Source: Rhizobium sp. Q54 (GTDB lineage Bacteria > Pseudomonadota > Alphaproteobacteria > SMXS01). Taken from it: a stretch of 5,323 nucleotides of DNA. The notes beneath the pieces are model-generated. The model had not been told where the DNA came from and searched no databases. It worked only from the letters and a program-made list of their open reading frames with translations. Shown piece by piece: positions 1 to 4,898 of the stretch. Where the stretch lies: NCBI GenBank assembly GCA_945872035.1, contig CAMBYA010000190.1, positions 1 through 5,323 of the forward strand, read 5' to 3'. Position 1 is the stretch's first letter. Each line of letters opens with the position of its first letter. The translations under genes and the position numbers were made by a program.

Positions 1-397
1 CCATGGCGATGGGGTCTCGCACGGTCACGCCGTGCATCGGCTGTTCCGCCTGCTGCTGCATCTGCGGGATGTGGTCGTCGTTCACCTCTTCGCCACGTAT
101 TCCCATCACGAAGGTGCCCGGTGGAATGGTGACCAGCGCCGGGCAGTCCGGGCAGTCGGTCGTGGTGGCAACGCCCTGCGGCGTCTCGCTGCCCGACGAC
201 CGCACAGGCTCGGCCGGTCTTGCCGCCGGCTTGGCCGGCTCATCGGGCGGGTCAGACGCAGTGATCAAGAAGAAGAAGATGCCGACGATTACACCGATCA
301 TGACAAGCACGGCGAGCGCGCCGCTGACAATGGCGGCGAGCCTGCCTTCCTTGCCGACGGCCTCGTAGCGGCCACGTGGTGTGACTGGTTCCCTCAC
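1..397 (-). CDS. Formylglycine-generating enzyme (FGE/SUMF1)-like protein, membrane-anchored, N-terminal part only
   Basis: Only the first 132 codons are present; the gene runs off the left edge. Residues about 22-46 form one strongly hydrophobic segment (it includes IGVIVGIFFFLI) after a short charged N-terminus. A Pro/Ala-rich linker (about 49-80) follows, then a motif typical of the start of the FGE-sulfatase/SUMF1 fold: CPALVTIPPGTFVMG at 85-99 and HGVTVRDPIAM at 122-132. The layout suggests a single-pass anchor with the catalytic-type domain outside the cytoplasm. In this superfamily that domain oxidises Cys to formylglycine in sulfatases, but many bacterial members do other jobs or are not enzymes. 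The active-site cysteines would lie beyond the window, so activity cannot be judged. The start is inferred as GTG at 395-397, because the in-frame stop upstream is the stop of the neighbouring thioesterase and no ATG lies between. No convincing ribosome binding site is visible. The gene lies 63 bases downstream of the thioesterase and may be cotranscribed with it. Confidence 0.75.
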   Translation of the reverse strand, partial: MREPVTPRGRYEAVGKEGRLAAIVSGALAVLVMIGVIVGIFFFLITASDPPDEPAKPAARPAEPVRSSGSETPQGVATTTDCPDCPALVTIPPGTFVMGIRGEEVNDDHIPQMQQQAEQPMHGVTVRDPIAM

Positions 398-460
398 GCC
401 GGCGAGTCTACCGAAAATTCGGGCGGAGGAAACCGCCGGTTGGAACGTTCCGGCTCCGGT

Positions 461-883
461 TCATTCCGGCCAGTAGAGTTTGAACACGCCGCTCATGGTG
501 GCCACCGGGACGCCGTCCGAGGTGATCCTGCCATGGGCGAAGGCCAGGTTGCCGCCCTTGCGGTCAATGGTGCCCGAGCCTTCGATCCACTTGCCGAGCT
601 TGGCGGTACCGAGGAAGTCGGTCGTGAGGCTGACTGTCGAGACCGCCTGCAGCGACTCGTCCGCTGTCACCAGGGTGAAGCTGAGGGTGACATCGGCCAG
701 GGTCGCGAGAACGCCGCCATGGGCCATGGCACGAAGGTTCATGTGCTTTTCTTCCAGCGGCAGGCCAACCACCGCCTGACCGTCGCGCCGGGCCTCGTAG
801 AACGGACCGAGATAACCCAGATAGGCGCTGCGGAAGCGGAGCGGCACGAAGCCGGGCGGGATCTCGATCACTGGTTCAGACAA
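461..883 (-). CDS. PaaI-family hotdog-fold acyl-CoA thioesterase
   Basis: A 140-residue protein, the usual length for a single hotdog domain. The family motif is clear: N49, then AHGGVLATLAD at 54-64, with HGG at 55-57 and the conserved acidic residue D64. In PaaI/YbgC-like thioesterases this region holds the oxyanion Gly and the catalytic Asp/Glu. The C-terminal strands (HGRITSDGVPVATMSGVFKL) fit the end of the fold. It is predicted to be a cytoplasmic hydrolase of acyl- or aroyl-CoA thioesters, acting as a dimer or tetramer. The substrate cannot be read from the sequence. The start is TTG at 881-883, supported by GGAG at 891-894 seven bases upstream; the only nearby alternative is a GTG at codon 5 with no ribosome binding site. 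The gene is preceded by a 128-base gap with a candidate promoter and followed after 63 bases by the FGE-like gene. Neither neighbour suggests a pathway. Confidence 0.88.
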   Translation of the reverse strand: MSEPVIEIPPGFVPLRFRSAYLGYLGPFYEARRDGQAVVGLPLEEKHMNLRAMAHGGVLATLADVTLSFTLVTADESLQAVSTVSLTTDFLGTAKLGKWIEGSGTIDRKGGNLAFAHGRITSDGVPVATMSGVFKLYWPE

Positions 884-913
884 GCGGCGTCTCCGTCGAA
901 GAAGGGAAACGTC

Positions 914-941
914 TTGATAGACGGGAATCGCTGCCGGTCAA
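914..941 (-). promoter_or_regulatory. Candidate sigma-70 promoter of the thioesterase gene
   Basis: Reading the minus strand, TTGACC (936-941) is followed after 16 bases by TATCAA (914-919). These match the -35 and -10 consensus at 5/6 and 4/6 positions. Transcription would start near 907, giving a leader of about 25 bases that carries the GGAG ribosome binding site. This is a sequence match only; the extent of alphaproteobacterial deviation from the consensus is unknown here. Confidence 0.42.
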
Positions 942-1011
942 TCGTGAATACAAGGGGCAGAGTCGAAACGGCCGGCGCTGGGCGCCCGCCGCACTCGAGC
1001 CGATGTGCGGA

Positions 1012-1425
1012 TCAGTAATCGTAGGAGTCGTCGACCGGATGCTCGCTGCCACGGACGATGTAGGCGCGGCCGCTCGAATCGTAGCACATGGTCGCCGCCA
1101 TCTTCACCGTATAGCCCTCGACGTCTTCCAGGCGGTTGACCTGGCGGCAGGGCTGCTGCGGCGCGTAATAATAGACTGGCGGCGGCGGCGCATAGGCCAC
1201 CGGCTGCGCGTAGTAGCGGTCGTTTCGGTCGTTGGCCGCCGATGCGATCAGCGCGCCTGCCGCGAGGCCCCCGACCAGGGCAAACGGCCATGCGCCCCCG
1301 CCACCATGGTGATGATGATATCCGCCGTGATGCCAGCCGCGTGCCGTCGCCGCCGATGGGGCTACAGCGGTCGCGAGAACCGCGGCGCTTGCCGCGACGA
1401 TTGTCAGTTTCTTCAGGTTAATCAT
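1012..1425 (-). CDS. Small exported His/Gly-rich protein with a C-terminal two-cysteine module, function unknown
   Basis: A 137-residue protein that I do not recognise by name. Residues 1-28 look like a signal peptide: MINLKK, a hydrophobic core, then A-T-A before R29. A His/Gly-rich stretch (31-44, including HHGGYHHHHGGGG) could bind metal. Residues 46-64 are Gly/Ala-rich and hydrophobic (VGGLAAGALIASA), resembling a glycine-zipper or membrane-inserting segment. A Tyr/Pro-rich linker (71-91) leads to a C-terminal module with C93 and C114, ending in CYDSSGRAYIV (114-124). The same module, with identical spacing, ends the 290-residue protein encoded just upstream, so the two are probably paralogous in this part. 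The cysteines may form a disulfide outside the cytoplasm. The ATG at 1423-1425 is supported by GGGAGA (1431-1436) five bases upstream. A terminator separates the gene from the upstream paralogue, so it probably has its own promoter. Confidence 0.8.
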   Translation of the reverse strand: MINLKKLTIVAASAAVLATAVAPSAATARGWHHGGYHHHHGGGGAWPFALVGGLAAGALIASAANDRNDRYYAQPVAYAPPPPVYYYAPQQPCRQVNRLEDVEGYTVKMAATMCYDSSGRAYIVRGSEHPVDDSYDY

Positions 1426-1504
1426 GGCACTCTCCCGCCAATCACATGCTCGATGCCGTCAGTATGCGGCCCGGGGATGAACGCTTGCTGAATGTAGAAG
1501 ATAA

Positions 1505-1527
1505 CCTTGCCGCGGTTGACGGCAAGG
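1505..1527. repeat. Perfect 8-bp inverted repeat upstream of the 137-residue protein gene
   Basis: CCTTGCCG (1505-1512) and CGGCAAGG (1520-1527) are perfect inverted arms around a 7-base loop. They lie about 80 bases before the start of the downstream minus-strand gene and 29 bases past the strong terminator hairpin. No T-run follows on either strand, so a terminator role is unlikely. On the minus strand TTGCCG plus TATCTT at 16-base spacing could be a weak promoter overlapping the repeat, which would make it a possible operator. The structure is certain; the function is open. Confidence 0.4.
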
Positions 1528-1552
1528 GGTTCGTGTTCGTAACCGCCACATG

Positions 1553-1581
1553 AAAAGACCGCCGCGAGGTCGCGGCGGTCT
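1553..1581 (-). terminator. Rho-independent terminator of the 290-residue protein gene
   Basis: AGACCGCCGCGA (1556-1567) and TCGCGGCGGTCT (1570-1581) are perfect 12-base inverted arms separated by GG, giving a very GC-rich hairpin. Read on the minus strand the stem is followed by TTTTCA (the AAAA at 1553-1556 on the plus strand). It starts about 28 bases after the stop codon of the upstream gene. The plus-strand side lacks a T-run, so it points in the minus direction only. Confidence 0.85.
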
Positions 1582-1609
1582 GTCAGGGTTGCCCGGTTCT
1601 CCGGATATA

Positions 1610-2482
1610 TCAGTAGTAGTTGAGCGGATAGTAGTCGTTGTTGACTATGTAGGCGACGCCATGGGGGGTGTAGCACTGAACGCCACCAACCAGGGCCGGA
1701 CGGCCGTGCCATGACCAGTAGCGAGTAACCGGGACGCAGCCGCGATTGTTCCAGTAGGAATGCCTGTAGCCTCTCCAGATCGGGCCGTAGTAAGGGCGCC
1801 ACGAGGCCCAGTGATGGCGGTTGTGCCAGTAATAGTCCCGGTCGCGCCAGGACCGGCGGTAATCGTAGCGGTTGTTGGCATAGTGGTTGTGACCATAGTA
1901 CGGTCGGCCGTGATAGCCGCCGGAGTAGCGGCCGTCGCCATGCCAGTTGTTGCCGCGGTACCGGTTGTCGCTCCAGCGCCGGTCGCCGCGCCAGTTGTCC
2001 CGGCCGCGCCAGTTGTCGTTGCGGTAACGGTTGTCGCTCCAGCGGCGGTCATCGCCCCGCCATTTGTCGCCACGGTAATTGTTGCTGCCGTTATGGTATT
2101 TGCGGTTGTCGCGATACTCGCGGTTGCCGTTGAAGGCGCTCCGGTTGGGGCCGTAGTCCCCGCCGCCGCGATAGTCACGATGGCCGTTGTACGCGTTCCT
2201 GTTCGCGCTGTAGTCACGGTCACCGCGATACTCGCGGTTGCCGCTGTATGCGTGGTCGGAAGAACGGTTGAAGTCGCCGCCGCGATAGTTGTGGCCGCCG
2301 CGATAACTGTCGCCGCTGCGATAACTGCTGTCGCCGGGGTGGCCGTCGCCGCCACGATAGCTATTGCCCTGCGAATAGTGGCGCCCGTCGCCGCGATCGG
2401 CCATCGCTTCCGTGGTGACGCCGAAAGCAGCGATGACGGCGGAAAACGCCGCGATCGCCGGAATTTTCGTGAGCCTGGTCAT
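1610..2482 (-). CDS. Exported Arg/Tyr/Asn/Gly-rich repeat protein with a C-terminal two-cysteine module, function unknown
   Basis: A 290-residue protein that I do not recognise by name. Residues 1-28 form a signal peptide (MTRLTKIPAIAAF, ending AMA before D29). Residues 29-245 are biased to R, Y, G, N, D, W, H and S. They contain short YRGGD-like units, a 19-residue repeat (DYSANRNAYNG at 90-100 and DYGPNRSAFNG at 109-119) and a 22-residue repeat (RRWSDNRYR at 147-155 and 169-177). This part is probably extended or disordered, basic and aromatic. The end (249-290) is the two-cysteine module with C249 and C270 and the motif CYTPHGVAYIV, matching the 137-residue neighbour. I chose the ATG at 2480-2482 because GGAGAG (2489-2494) lies six bases upstream and the signal peptide follows directly; an ATG 13 codons earlier has no ribosome binding site. 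A strong terminator follows the gene. A cell-envelope or matrix role is an inference. Confidence 0.8.
   Translation of the reverse strand: MTRLTKIPAIAAFSAVIAAFGVTTEAMADRGDGRHYSQGNSYRGGDGHPGDSSYRSGDSYRGGHNYRGGDFNRSSDHAYSGNREYRGDRDYSANRNAYNGHRDYRGGGDYGPNRSAFNGNREYRDNRKYHNGSNNYRGDKWRGDDRRWSDNRYRNDNWRGRDNWRGDRRWSDNRYRGNNWHGDGRYSGGYHGRPYYGHNHYANNRYDYRRSWRDRDYYWHNRHHWASWRPYYGPIWRGYRHSYWNNRGCVPVTRYWSWHGRPALVGGVQCYTPHGVAYIVNNDYYPLNYY
1943..2056 (-). repeat. 66-bp-period internal repeat within the 290-residue protein gene
   Basis: Bases 1943-1990 recur at 2009-2056 with about 40 of 48 positions identical, including the uninterrupted core CGGTTGTCGCTCCAGCG at 1962-1978 and 2028-2044. The 66-base period equals 22 codons and encodes the duplicated RRWSDNRYR-containing unit. 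It is an in-frame coding duplication, not a mobile element. Confidence 0.75.
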
Positions 2483-2607
2483 CGTACTCTCTCCAAGGTC
2501 CGAATTGACGAGTTTGGCCATCGTCTGACAGCAATATGGTATTCGGAGTCTGTACGCATGATGAACAGATTTGGAGTGTAGTATCTAAATACTCATCTTC
2601 GTGAAAT

Positions 2608-3687
2608 TTATTCGATACCTCGGAATTGCAGTCGCCGGTCGAACGACACAGACTTGATCAGCGCGAATACTGTCATGCCTTCATGCAGGCCGAGTTGCGC
2701 GCCGGCGTGGCGGGTGATGCGGGCGCGGATCGCCTGGTTGCCGGTAAGCGCGAGGCGCAAATCCAGGTGCGAGTCGTCCAGTACGGTCATCGCGTCGATG
2801 GTGCCGCTCAGCACGTTCTGCACGCTGACGCCTCGCGGCGGCTCCAGCGCGATGGCGACGTCATGGGCATCGATGAACAGCCGGACCTTGCCACCCGAGG
2901 CACTGGCGCGTGGCAGGAACATCGGACCCGCGGGCGTCTCGAACCGGCACAATCCGTCCACGTCACCCGCCGTCGGCGTCGCCTCGATCACCGACCCGTC
3001 GGGCAGCAGGTGGCGGACGCCGTCATCGCCGGCCGTCAGCACCGACTGAAGCGGGCCCGTGGCGCGGACCTTGCCCTGTTCCATCAGCACCACGGTGTCG
3101 GCCAGCCGGATGATCTCCGGCCAGCTGTGCGTGATGTAGAGGATGGGCAGCGCCAGGGTGTCGCGCAGCGTCTCGATGAACGGCATCAGCTCGGCGCGGC
3201 GCGCGGCGTCCAGGTTGGCGAGCGGCTCGTCCATGATCAGCAGCGACGGCCCGGACAGCAGCGCCCGGCCGATGGCGACGCGCTGCCGTTCGCCGCCGGA
3301 CAGGCCGGCGGGACGGCGGTCGAGCAGGTGAGCGACGCCCAGAATCTCCGTGACCTTTTCGAGCGTCAGGTCGCCCTCGCGGCGCGAATAGGTCAGGTTG
3401 CGGCGCACGGAAAGATGCGGAAACAGCATCGCATCCTGCAGCACATAGCCGATCCGCCGGGTGGCGACCGGGACGTCGATCCTGTTGGCGGCGTCGAACA
3501 GGGTGCGGCCACCCACCGCGATCCGGCCGCGCTCGGGCCGTGCGAGGCCGGCGACGGCGCTCGCCACCGTGGATTTTCCCGAGCCGGATGGACCCGTGAG
3601 CACGGTGATGCCGGTGTCTGCCGAAAACGCAGCCGACAGCGAGAAACTGCCCCGGCGCAGGCCGATGTCGATTTCAATGGCGCTCAT
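2608..3687 (-). CDS. modC: Molybdate ABC transporter ATP-binding protein ModC
   Basis: A 359-residue ATPase, close to the E. coli ModC length. Visible motifs are Walker A GPSGSGKST (32-40), Q-loop Q84 (YVLQDAMLFPHLS), signature LSGGERQRVAIGRALL (129-144), Walker B LLIMDEP (149-155) with D153 and E154, the D-loop LANLD, and the switch histidine H187 (YITHSWPE). The region from about 287 to 352 (SVQNVLSGTIDAM, then GLHEGMTVFALIKSVSF) is the MOP/TOBE domain that marks ModC and binds molybdate or tungstate as a regulatory ligand. It powers ModB-mediated import of molybdate for molybdenum-cofactor enzymes and acts on the cytoplasmic face of the membrane. The ATG at 3685-3687 overlaps the modB stop by four bases (ATGA), which indicates translational coupling; no strong ribosome binding site of its own is seen. 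The frame stays open far upstream into modB, but that extension is not coding. The stop is TAA, with no clear terminator after it. Tungstate as an alternative substrate cannot be excluded. Confidence 0.95.
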   Translation of the reverse strand: MSAIEIDIGLRRGSFSLSAAFSADTGITVLTGPSGSGKSTVASAVAGLARPERGRIAVGGRTLFDAANRIDVPVATRRIGYVLQDAMLFPHLSVRRNLTYSRREGDLTLEKVTEILGVAHLLDRRPAGLSGGERQRVAIGRALLSGPSLLIMDEPLANLDAARRAELMPFIETLRDTLALPILYITHSWPEIIRLADTVVLMEQGKVRATGPLQSVLTAGDDGVRHLLPDGSVIEATPTAGDVDGLCRFETPAGPMFLPRASASGGKVRLFIDAHDVAIALEPPRGVSVQNVLSGTIDAMTVLDDSHLDLRLALTGNQAIRARITRHAGAQLGLHEGMTVFALIKSVSFDRRLQFRGIE

Positions 3688-4382
3688 CCGATGCCCGTGA
3701 CCATCCGCGTCACCCGGCGCGCCATGAGTTCCGAGATGCCGAGCGCCAGGAACGCCAGAACCAGCGACAGCACCACCAGCCGCAAGGCATTGGCTTCGCC
3801 GCCTGGCATGTTGAGCGCGGTATAGAGCGCCAGCGGCAGCGTCCGGCTGACACCGGGGATGTTGGAGGCGAAGGTGATGGTGGCGCCGAACTCGCCCAGG
3901 CAGCGGGCGAAGGCGAGGGCGATGCCGGCGACGATGCCCGGAAGCGTCAGCGGCAGGGTCACGGTCAGCAGCACCCGCACATGCGAGGCGCCCAGGGTGC
4001 GCGCCACGAATTCCAGCCGTGTATCGACCGCCTCGATGGACAGCCGGATGGCGCGGACCATCAGCGGGAACGCCATCACGCCCGACGCGACGGCGGCGGC
4101 TATCCAGGTGAAGGCGATGACGATGCCGAACGTCTCGTCCAGCCACGCGCCGACGATGCCCTTGCGACCCAGCGTCACCAGCAGCAGGTAGCCAATCACC
4201 ACCGGTGGCACCACCAGCGGCAAGTGCACCAGCGCGTTGACCACCGACTTGCCGGGGAACTCCTTGCGCGCCAGCAGCCAGGCGACGGCGATGGCGATTG
4301 GCAGGCTGCACGCAACGGCGGCCACCGCCACCTTCAGCGACAGCAGCAGGGCCTCGGTCTCGAACGGGGTCAGCGGATACAT
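3684..4382 (-). CDS. modB: Molybdate ABC transporter permease ModB
   Basis: A 232-residue integral membrane protein, typical ModB length, with about five hydrophobic segments (near 13-36, 50-70, 86-108, 145-170 and 198-218). It closely resembles E. coli ModB as I recall it: LLLSLKVA near the N-terminus, FPGK (42-45), HLPLVVPPVVIGYLLLV (53-69), FPLMVRAIRLSIE (105-117), LARTLGA-like FVARTLGAS (125-133) with VTLPLTLPGIVAG (141-153), and LGEFGATITFASNIPG (162-177). The 125-149 region is the EAA loop that contacts ModC. It forms the dimeric channel that passes molybdate into the cytoplasm. It lies 31 bases after hisI on the same strand. The ATG at 4380-4382 fits the family N-terminus, but there is no good ribosome binding site, and a hairpin sits three bases upstream. 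modA, usually directly before modB, is not there. Confidence 0.95.
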   Translation of the reverse strand: MYPLTPFETEALLLSLKVAVAAVACSLPIAIAVAWLLARKEFPGKSVVNALVHLPLVVPPVVIGYLLLVTLGRKGIVGAWLDETFGIVIAFTWIAAAVASGVMAFPLMVRAIRLSIEAVDTRLEFVARTLGASHVRVLLTVTLPLTLPGIVAGIALAFARCLGEFGATITFASNIPGVSRTLPLALYTALNMPGGEANALRLVVLSLVLAFLALGISELMARRVTRMVTGIG

Positions 4383-4385
4383 GGC

Positions 4386-4403
4386 GCGAGCGTATCCGCT
4401 CGC
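4386..4403. repeat. Hairpin just upstream of the modB start codon
   Basis: GCGAGCG (4386-4392) and CGCTCGC (4397-4403) form a perfect 7-base stem around TATC. In the minus-strand transcript the stem ends three bases before the modB ATG and covers the place where a ribosome binding site would lie. No T-run follows, so it is not a terminator. Restricting modB translation unless ribosomes arrive from hisI is possible but unproven. Confidence 0.4.
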
Positions 4404-4413
4404 CCGCTTGTCG

Positions 4414-4809
4414 TCATCCGCCGTAGAGCGTGTCCGGCGAGACGATCACCGGCTCGGTCTCGGTGACGCCATCGGCACGCATGGCCCGGAAGAAGCAGGT
4501 CCGCCGGCCGGTGTGGCAGGCGACGCCGATCTGGTCGACCAGCAGCAGCAATGTATCGCCGTCGCAGTCGATGCGGAAATCCACCAGCTTCTGGGTCTGG
4601 CCCGAGGTTTCGCCCTTGTGCCAGAGGTTGCCGCGCGAGCGGGACCAGTAGTGGACCTGGCCGGTATCGAGCGTGGCGATCAGCGCCTGCTCGTTCATCC
4701 ACGCCATCATCAGCACCTCGCCGGTATCGTGCTGCTGCGCGATGGCCGGGACGAGTCCCTTGTCGTCGAACTTCACCAGCGCGAGCGCGTCATCGTGGAC
4801 GGCGGTCAT
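4414..4809 (-). CDS. hisI: Phosphoribosyl-AMP cyclohydrolase HisI
   Basis: A 131-residue monofunctional HisI (no HisE domain). It hydrolyses the adenine ring of phosphoribosyl-AMP to give ProFAR, the third step of histidine synthesis, in the cytoplasm as a dimer. Visible features are VLMMAWMNEQAL (32-43), HYWSRSR (53-59), LWHKGETSG (62-70), the acidic metal motif DCDGD (81-85), and cysteines C82, C98 and C105 in DCDGDTLLLL and GVACHTGRRTC. Their 16 and 7 spacing is that of the family's zinc ligands. The enzyme therefore looks intact and zinc-dependent. I chose the ATG at 4807-4809, since AAAGG (4817-4821) lies seven bases upstream; an ATG two codons earlier (4813-4815) is also possible. The long open frame upstream is antisense to zur and not coding. 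The gene is divergent from zur and followed by modB after 31 bases. No other his gene is in the window. Confidence 0.95.
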   Translation of the reverse strand: MTAVHDDALALVKFDDKGLVPAIAQQHDTGEVLMMAWMNEQALIATLDTGQVHYWSRSRGNLWHKGETSGQTQKLVDFRIDCDGDTLLLLVDQIGVACHTGRRTCFFRAMRADGVTETEPVIVSPDTLYGG

Positions 4810-4859
4810 CTGCATGCCTTTCCGCGGCTTCTCTCGATTGAACGGCGCCTTATGTAGTA

Positions 4860-4874
4860 TGATACAGTATATCA
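4860..4874. promoter_or_regulatory. Candidate Zur operator between hisI and zur
   Basis: TGATACAGTATATCA is a 15-bp dyad centred on base 4867, with six of seven arm positions symmetric. It lies in an AT-rich patch (about 4850-4875) within GC-rich DNA, 25 bases before the zur start and about 50 before hisI. A second, overlapping dyad, GTATGATAC, sits at 4857-4865. Known Zur boxes are AT-rich dyads of broadly similar form (TGTTATA-N-TATAACA type), so autoregulation is plausible. For zur, TTGAAC (4838-4843) and GATACA (4861-4866) at 17-base spacing could be the promoter, which the operator would overlap. The dyad is visible; the Zur assignment is inferred from position and form. Confidence 0.45.
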
Positions 4875-4887
4875 GGCCACACGGGAT

Positions 4888-4894
4888 TAAGGAG
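4888..4894 (+). promoter_or_regulatory. Strong ribosome binding site of zur
   Basis: TAAGGAG lies four bases before the ATG at 4899-4901 and fixes the zur start. It is the best Shine-Dalgarno match in the window. Confidence 0.75.
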
Positions 4895-4898
4895 CCCG

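Noticed and set aside
422..437. Small hairpin (GGCGG/CCGCC) between thioesterase and FGE-like genes followed by a short ATTTTC on the minus strand
   Set aside because: A 5-base stem with only four T residues set off by several bases is too weak to call a terminator.
442..451. Perfect 10-base palindrome GGAACGTTCC
   Set aside because: It is short, just downstream of the thioesterase stop, and has no second copy or associated signal.
32..1018. Plus-strand frame of 328 codons across the left part
   Set aside because: It lies antisense to the FGE-like and thioesterase genes, both of which carry clear family motifs.
1422..1802. Minus-strand frame bridging the two exported-protein genes
   Set aside because: It crosses the strong terminator and overlaps the 290-residue gene out of frame; no homology or start signal is recognisable.
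1645..2355. Second minus-strand frame (236 codons) of almost only Ala, Thr, Ile and Gly
   Set aside because: It is an out-of-frame reading of the same repetitive coding sequence and has no credible start signal or domain.
1760..2581. Long plus-strand open frame (273 codons) rich in Ala and Val, antisense to the 290-residue protein gene
   Set aside because: Its composition is the mirror of repeated Arg/Tyr/Asn/Gly codons on the other strand. It has no recognisable domain, and the minus-strand frame has a signal peptide, a ribosome binding site and a terminator.
2580..2593. AGTAT-CTAA-ATACT inverted repeat downstream of modC
   Set aside because: The stem is short and AT-rich with no T-run, so it is neither a convincing terminator nor a recognised operator. 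I also found no confident promoter in the 2483-2607 gap.
2626..3825. Plus-strand frame of 399 codons opposite modC
   Set aside because: It is antisense to a clear ABC ATPase, and its Arg/Gln/His-rich translation is typical of a high-GC shadow frame.
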